A stretch of DNA of 60,656 nt, from the IMG/VR virus record IMGVR_UViG_3300044691_000256, positions 1-60,656 of that record; one strand, 5' to 3'. The stretch is from a virus. The position numbers and the translations under genes were made by a program. Of this stretch, positions 56,949-60,656 are shown in pieces (the stretch's first letter is position 1; each line of letters opens with the position of its first letter). The notes under the pieces are model-generated. The model was not told the origin of the DNA, did no database searches, and was given only the letters and a program-made list of their open reading frames with translations.

Positions 56949-57224
56949 ATGTCCGAAGATTTGATTAAACTTAGCCCCGCGATGGCCGATCCCGGCTCTG
57001 TCAGCGGTAAAGATTTCAAGGTAGCGGTTCCCAAAGCTGGCGAGGCTGGCGGCGCGAACGAGTTGGTAAAACTCTCCAAGTCCCAGGAGTCCCCGCGTGA
57101 CGTGGACGGTAAGGACTTCTCGGTCACGACCGCCAAGAGCGACGGAACCAGTGTTTCAATCGGCGCGTCTGTGGATTTCAAGACCGGCCTCGTTACCCCA
57201 TGCACTGTGACTTCCAAGAAATAG
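56949..57224 (+). CDS. Hypothetical structural-region protein
   Basis: 91 residues, Lys/Asp/Ser-rich, with a repeated GKDF motif (about residues 20 and 55). Between terminase and portal, so perhaps a head accessory protein. Confidence 0.6.
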   Translation: MSEDLIKLSPAMADPGSVSGKDFKVAVPKAGEAGGANELVKLSKSQESPRDVDGKDFSVTTAKSDGTSVSIGASVDFKTGLVTPCTVTSKK

Positions 57225-57251
57225 TCTCACCCTCCAAACAACAAGGCTGAG

Positions 57252-59321
57252 ATGATCATAGAAGCGCAGGTCCACGATACTGCTTTACCTATCACCCCGG
57301 AAGAGGCGAAGGCGGCACTGTCTACCGGATTATTCGCTGACGACCCTGCCCTCCGGTTGGTGGTTCAGGATACCGAACGCGCTGAATCCCACGAGATGAC
57401 GAAGTCGTGGATTTTGGGGTGGGACTCTGCCCGCCAGCTATACCAGTCGCCCCGCCGCCCCCGCTACTGGAGTGGTGGAACTACCGAAGCGGCCAGCATC
57501 AGCTTTTTCACGGTAGCTACGGCGGTCAACTCTCTGGTCCCCCAGATCATCGGTGGACTCTTTGCGGACAATCCTCCGTTCATGATCGAGGAGCACTCCG
57601 GAACGACCGACCAGGAAGCCCAGGCTATCGGCGGGGTACTCGCGTACCAGTTGGAAGATATCAACTTCCGCGAAGAACTTCGGCTGGGTGTTACGAACGC
57701 ATGTCTGTTCGGCACCACGATCTTCAAATGGGGCTGGGAGACTTACACCAAAGACCGGAAGATTTACAAGCGCAAAGCACCCGCAGTCACGATGCCCGCG
57801 CAGATCCCCGGAACTCCCGATATCCAGATAATGGACGACGACCTCGATGTAGAGATCGTCAAGGAAGTAATCGACCGGCCAACATTTGAGCACATAGTCA
57901 ACCTGAGACAAGTATTGGTTGACCCCAGCCTGAACGTACCGGACATTCGTAAAGCAAAGTACGTCATCCACCGGATGTTCATGACCTACCGCGATCTTGA
58001 GAAGCTTCGAGATCGGCCCGGCTTCGAGATTCCGTCCAAAGAGACAGTCCTCGAATGGTTCCTGCCGCCGGTTGAAGAGGCAGAGGGCGCGCCGCAAGAG
58101 CAGGGTGCTACAAACCCGCTGTACGACGCAAAAGCCGAACCGCGCTACGTCGATACTACTGTCAATCCCTTCGAACAGCCCTTAGAGGTTTTGGAGCGCT
58201 GGGATAATGGAAGCTACATCGTCGTACTGCAAAAGAAATTGACCATCTGCAACACCGAGAATCCCTACGGTAAGATCCCGTTCCTCTCGGTCGGCTGGTG
58301 GGACGTGCCGGAAGCGTTCTGGGGCCTCGGCCTTGGAAGAACAATCGGCAACGAACAGGAATTGCAAAAGGGTATCACGGATATCGCGCTCGACCAGGCG
58401 ACCCTCAACCTCAACGGCGTGTATGTCCGCGTTAGAGGAAAAAACATCCCGACCCAGAGCATACGAATTGCACCGGGCAAGATTATTGAAGTTGACGACA
58501 AAGACGGGTTCAAACCGCTTGATCGTCAGCCTGCCGTACCAGAAGCACAACAATTTCTGGCTATGTCGCAGGCGCGAGCTGAACAGGTATCGGGAGCAAA
58601 CGAAGCTTCCTCACAAGGTATCGCGGGCCAGTCAGGTCACTCCAACATGGCCCGGAGTTCAGCAGGCGCTCAGATTCTTGCCTCGGGCGCAAGCAACAGA
58701 GTTGAGGACTTCCTTGAGAAGTTGGCAGGACAAGTCCTCGTTCCGTTCCTCTACGAGATGTATGAAATGGATCGCGGGATGCTTCCGTTATCTCAACTGC
58801 GGTACATCCTCAACGATGAGTTGCAGCATGAGTTCGTCAAGGATGGTGGAGACTTAGTAGACCTGTTGAACGCCAAGGTGAAGTTCAGTATTCTCGCCGG
58901 GTCCAAGATGCAGGTCAAGCGGACAATGGCCCAGAGCCTCCCGCTGCTCACGCAGTACCTGATGAACCAGCAGACTCAAGAACAGTTGGCCTTGCAGAAT
59001 AAGAAGGTCGATGTTCTAGAGATATCCAGGATGTATTTTCGAATGAGCGGATGGACCACGGGCAATGACATTATTGTCGACATGACTCCGCAAGATCAGC
59101 AGAGACTGCAAGCCATGAATCCTGGGGCCGCAGCGCAGGCTAAACAGCAGGCACAGTTGCAGGGTCAATCTCAACTCCAGCAGCAGAAGTTTGAAAATGA
59201 ACAGCGCATTCTTGATCAAAGGAACACCGCGAAAGCCGCCGACGAAGTATTGCGACAAGTATTCGAAAAAGAGGCCACACCTCTAGCAGTCAACGGCGAA
59301 CCTAGCGCGACAGGACTCTAA
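57252..59321 (+). CDS. Portal protein, P22-like
   Basis: 689 residues. The order of segments (N-terminal helices, an ISFFTVATAVNSLVPQIIGG core helix near 85, a beta-rich wing, FLSVGWWDVPEAFWGLGLGR near 341, a long helical stalk and a Gln-rich C-terminal barrel) matches large podophage-type portals. It forms the ring through which DNA enters. Position after terminase agrees. Confidence 0.85.
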   Translation: MIIEAQVHDTALPITPEEAKAALSTGLFADDPALRLVVQDTERAESHEMTKSWILGWDSARQLYQSPRRPRYWSGGTTEAASISFFTVATAVNSLVPQIIGGLFADNPPFMIEEHSGTTDQEAQAIGGVLAYQLEDINFREELRLGVTNACLFGTTIFKWGWETYTKDRKIYKRKAPAVTMPAQIPGTPDIQIMDDDLDVEIVKEVIDRPTFEHIVNLRQVLVDPSLNVPDIRKAKYVIHRMFMTYRDLEKLRDRPGFEIPSKETVLEWFLPPVEEAEGAPQEQGATNPLYDAKAEPRYVDTTVNPFEQPLEVLERWDNGSYIVVLQKKLTICNTENPYGKIPFLSVGWWDVPEAFWGLGLGRTIGNEQELQKGITDIALDQATLNLNGVYVRVRGKNIPTQSIRIAPGKIIEVDDKDGFKPLDRQPAVPEAQQFLAMSQARAEQVSGANEASSQGIAGQSGHSNMARSSAGAQILASGASNRVEDFLEKLAGQVLVPFLYEMYEMDRGMLPLSQLRYILNDELQHEFVKDGGDLVDLLNAKVKFSILAGSKMQVKRTMAQSLPLLTQYLMNQQTQEQLALQNKKVDVLEISRMYFRMSGWTTGNDIIVDMTPQDQQRLQAMNPGAAAQAKQQAQLQGQSQLQQQKFENEQRILDQRNTAKAADEVLRQVFEKEATPLAVNGEPSATGL

Positions 59322-59327
59322 AGACTT

Positions 59328-59696
59328 ATGCAACCAGATGATAACGGTTTACTAAACGATATCGAGCAACTAAACGGCGCACCACTAGACGACGCAGACT
59401 ATGACGACGTTGCCCAGTGGCAGCGTGGGTTGGAACTACGAGGCGTAGTAACTACCCCGGCTTGGGAGATCATCCTCAACTCCCTCCAGTCTTACGCTGA
59501 TAAGGCCGCCGCAGCACTTCTTCAATTGCCCCCCGGCGACGAGCGAGTGATGTACGCACATGCCGCAGCCTCTGCCGCCGCGCAGATCAACACCAACTTT
59601 AGACTAGATGTCCAATCCGCGATAGAAGCGGCCAGCCAAGTCCCCGAAGTTCTCAAGCGAGGTCTCAGAAATGACATTACCCGAAGCGAGGGATAA
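59328..59696 (+). CDS. Hypothetical helical protein
   Basis: 122 residues, acidic N-terminus, then Ala-rich helices. It lies between portal and a scaffold-like protein; maybe a head assembly factor. Confidence 0.6.
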   Translation: MQPDDNGLLNDIEQLNGAPLDDADYDDVAQWQRGLELRGVVTTPAWEIILNSLQSYADKAAAALLQLPPGDERVMYAHAAASAAAQINTNFRLDVQSAIEAASQVPEVLKRGLRNDITRSEG

Positions 59697-59904
59697 GGCT
59701 AGAGAAAAGGGATTGACCACGTACTTCGGCTACATGCACGGCCAACAAGTAATCACCTACGAGCTGGGCTTTTTAGAACCGGCGGACAAATGTAACGTAG
59801 GTCTGTTGTGCGCGATGCCCGACGGATACTTCCGCTGGGTGGCGATGGGCCGAGGTAATAGCTGGGAACAAGCCTTCACAGATGTAGATTCACGAATCAA
59901 CTGA
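59671..59904 (+). CDS. Hypothetical protein
   Basis: 77 residues overlapping the preceding gene by 26 bases. Alpha/beta with Trp and Tyr. No family recognised. Confidence 0.6.
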   Translation: MTLPEARDKAREKGLTTYFGYMHGQQVITYELGFLEPADKCNVGLLCAMPDGYFRWVAMGRGNSWEQAFTDVDSRIN

Positions 59905-59965
59905 ACCGTCCAGAAAATGGACAAAAATCTCCGCTCCGCCCGGATTGGCGAAGGACAAAGTAAAC

Positions 59966-60100
59966 ATGGCAACTAACATAGACGAACTACGAACATTGGC
60001 ACAAGCACTGCTCGACGATACGCTCTCGGGATCGGCCAAAACCTCGGCAATCCGCACAATAAGTAAATATATGCTCGATGCCATTCGGGGAGGCAAATAA
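59966..60100 (+). CDS. Small helical protein
   Basis: 44 residues, helical and acidic with TAATG coupling to the next gene. A perfect dispersed site lies upstream (59908). Confidence 0.6.
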   Translation: MATNIDELRTLAQALLDDTLSGSAKTSAIRTISKYMLDAIRGGK

Positions 60101-60656
60101 TGGCAACGACCCCACAGACAGACCCTTGGCTTGACACAGAATTTGGAACCGTAGACTTCCAGCACTACGCCGAGGACAAACTCCTCGAACCCGATACCGA
60201 AACCGCGATGATCCAGCCGGACTTCGGACAGGTGACTGCCCCCGCTGAAGTTGTGACGAACGTCCCGGCCCCCGAGCCAGAACCAATCGTGGTCGAAGTC
60301 GAACCCGAAGGCCCCGAAGTAATCGACCTCGGCGACGGCTCTCGCATCGAGATTGAAAAGTCAAGCAAAGGCTGGAAGGCTTCCCTGCTCACAGGCACAG
60401 GCGGCGCAGAAAACTTCTACGGCAAGACCAAGAACGAGCTGATCCAGAACATCGCCGTGGGCAAGTTGAACGCCACCAAGAAAATTCGTGAGCTGAACAA
60501 GCAGGTCAAGTTCGGGACTGGTAAAGATTCGACCCCGGCCACACGGCCCGTCATCGCACAACCTAAAACCTTGTCCGCTGACGAAGTCTTCTCTATCAAA
60601 ACAAAGCTGGAGAGTAACCCCGACCTTGCGTTAGAAGAGTGGTTCCAGGCCAAGAC
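60100..60656 (+). CDS. Scaffold-like protein, truncated by the window end
   Basis: At least 185 residues. Acidic, Pro/Glu-rich start (about residues 25-85), then IDLGDGSRIEIEKSSKGWKA and FYGKTKNELIQNIAVGKLNA, and a helical region. Position after the portal and the acidic composition fit a scaffold or minor head protein. The end lies outside the window. Confidence 0.6.
   Translation, partial: MATTPQTDPWLDTEFGTVDFQHYAEDKLLEPDTETAMIQPDFGQVTAPAEVVTNVPAPEPEPIVVEVEPEGPEVIDLGDGSRIEIEKSSKGWKASLLTGTGGAENFYGKTKNELIQNIAVGKLNATKKIRELNKQVKFGTGKDSTPATRPVIAQPKTLSADEVFSIKTKLESNPDLALEEWFQAK

Larger units (their letters stand above)
2114..59922. repeat. Dispersed 15-bp site family GTCCAGAAAATGGAC, about 40 copies
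   Basis: Arms GTCCA and TGGAC flank an asymmetric GAAAA centre. Exact copies start at 2114, 2908, 9240, 10813, 12177, 13461, 17931, 18478, 20966, 26831, 27653, 28473, 34072, 38489, 39839, 41208, 42203, 43724, 45246, 47135, 56886 and 59908. Copies with one change, nearly always at an outermost base, start at 5598, 11026, 11498, 12517, 19853, 20731, 21412, 22524, 23457, 24274, 24456, 29356, 39504, 41952, 44026, 45985, 47942 and 54337. Weaker relatives are at 1117, 14633, 22088, 40463 and 47405. There are 23 copies before 28.5 kb, 14 between 28.5 and 48 kb, and only 3 in the structural region, all of those outside genes. Seventeen lie within coding sequence. The layout suggests a phage regulator, partition or replication protein binding site. 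The function is unproven. Confidence 0.95.

Noticed and set aside
2114-59922. The repeated 15-mer as a CRISPR-like array or insertion-sequence end
   Set aside because: Copies are spread hundreds to thousands of bases apart without constant spacing, spacers or cas or transposase genes; no target duplications or gene inserts lie between them.
2114-59922. The 15-bp hairpin as a transcription terminator
   Set aside because: The stem is only five pairs and no T-run follows most copies; many copies lie inside essential genes where termination would be harmful.

Overview
The window is part of a temperate tailed-phage (or prophage) genome. Phage hallmarks at the right are a large terminase subunit (54643-56583), a portal protein (57252-59321), a tail spike and a scaffold-like protein cut by the window edge. 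A phage-type replisome and recombination set fills the left half, and two tyrosine recombinases lie between 29.9 and 33.8 kb. Genes are tightly packed, mostly with ATGA or TAATG overlaps and strong GGAG ribosome sites. The host cannot be fixed from sequence alone. The integrase N-terminus, the signal-peptide tail spike and several small proteins remind me of Acidobacteriota (Terriglobia) prophages, but this is a weak inference.

Layout. 0.1-20.6 kb, leftward: lysis or host-interaction genes at the far left, a DNA methyltransferase, a sigma-like factor and HNH nucleases. Next come sliding clamp, primase-helicase, DUF1376-type replication protein, RecB-like nuclease, a second methyltransferase, UvrD-like helicase, SSB and a Bet/RecT annealase. 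20.64-20.77 kb: a divergent promoter pair. 20.8-24.0 kb, rightward: small proteins, a region-4-like HTH protein, a HAD phosphatase and a clamp loader ATPase. 24.0-27.9 kb, leftward: small proteins, a frameshifted HNH gene and family A DNA polymerase. 28.0-29.3 kb: a candidate regulatory switch, with a ribbon-helix-helix protein gene facing a DUF3102-like gene across strong opposed promoters. 29.4-31.2 kb: excisionase-like protein, integrase and candidate att repeats. 31.2-48 kb, leftward: about 45 small, mostly unrecognised genes (many Zn-ribbon or one-helix membrane proteins) and two structured leader RNAs. 48.8-60.7 kb, rightward: lysozyme-like protein, SprT-like protease, tail and head genes.

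How it fits together. The phage encodes most of a replisome of its own: beta clamp, clamp loader, family A polymerase, primase-helicase and SSB. It also has a Bet plus PD-(D/E)XK exonuclease recombination pair and two methyltransferases for modification or host-restriction avoidance.

The most striking feature is a 15-bp pseudo-palindrome, GTCCAGAAAATGGAC. It occurs about 40 times (22 exact, the rest with one change) where chance predicts about 0.0001. Copies lie at promoters, in short gaps, and inside at least 17 genes, usually in the one frame that reads Val-Gln-Lys-Met-Asp. It looks like a genome-wide binding site comparable in layout to mycobacteriophage stoperators. The same sequence as RNA has the exact architecture of a lambda boxB hairpin (5-bp stem, GAAAA loop). 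A second shared motif (core CATGTCCGC) accompanies many copies, and a small ribbon-helix-helix gene next to site-bearing promoters is the leading candidate regulator.
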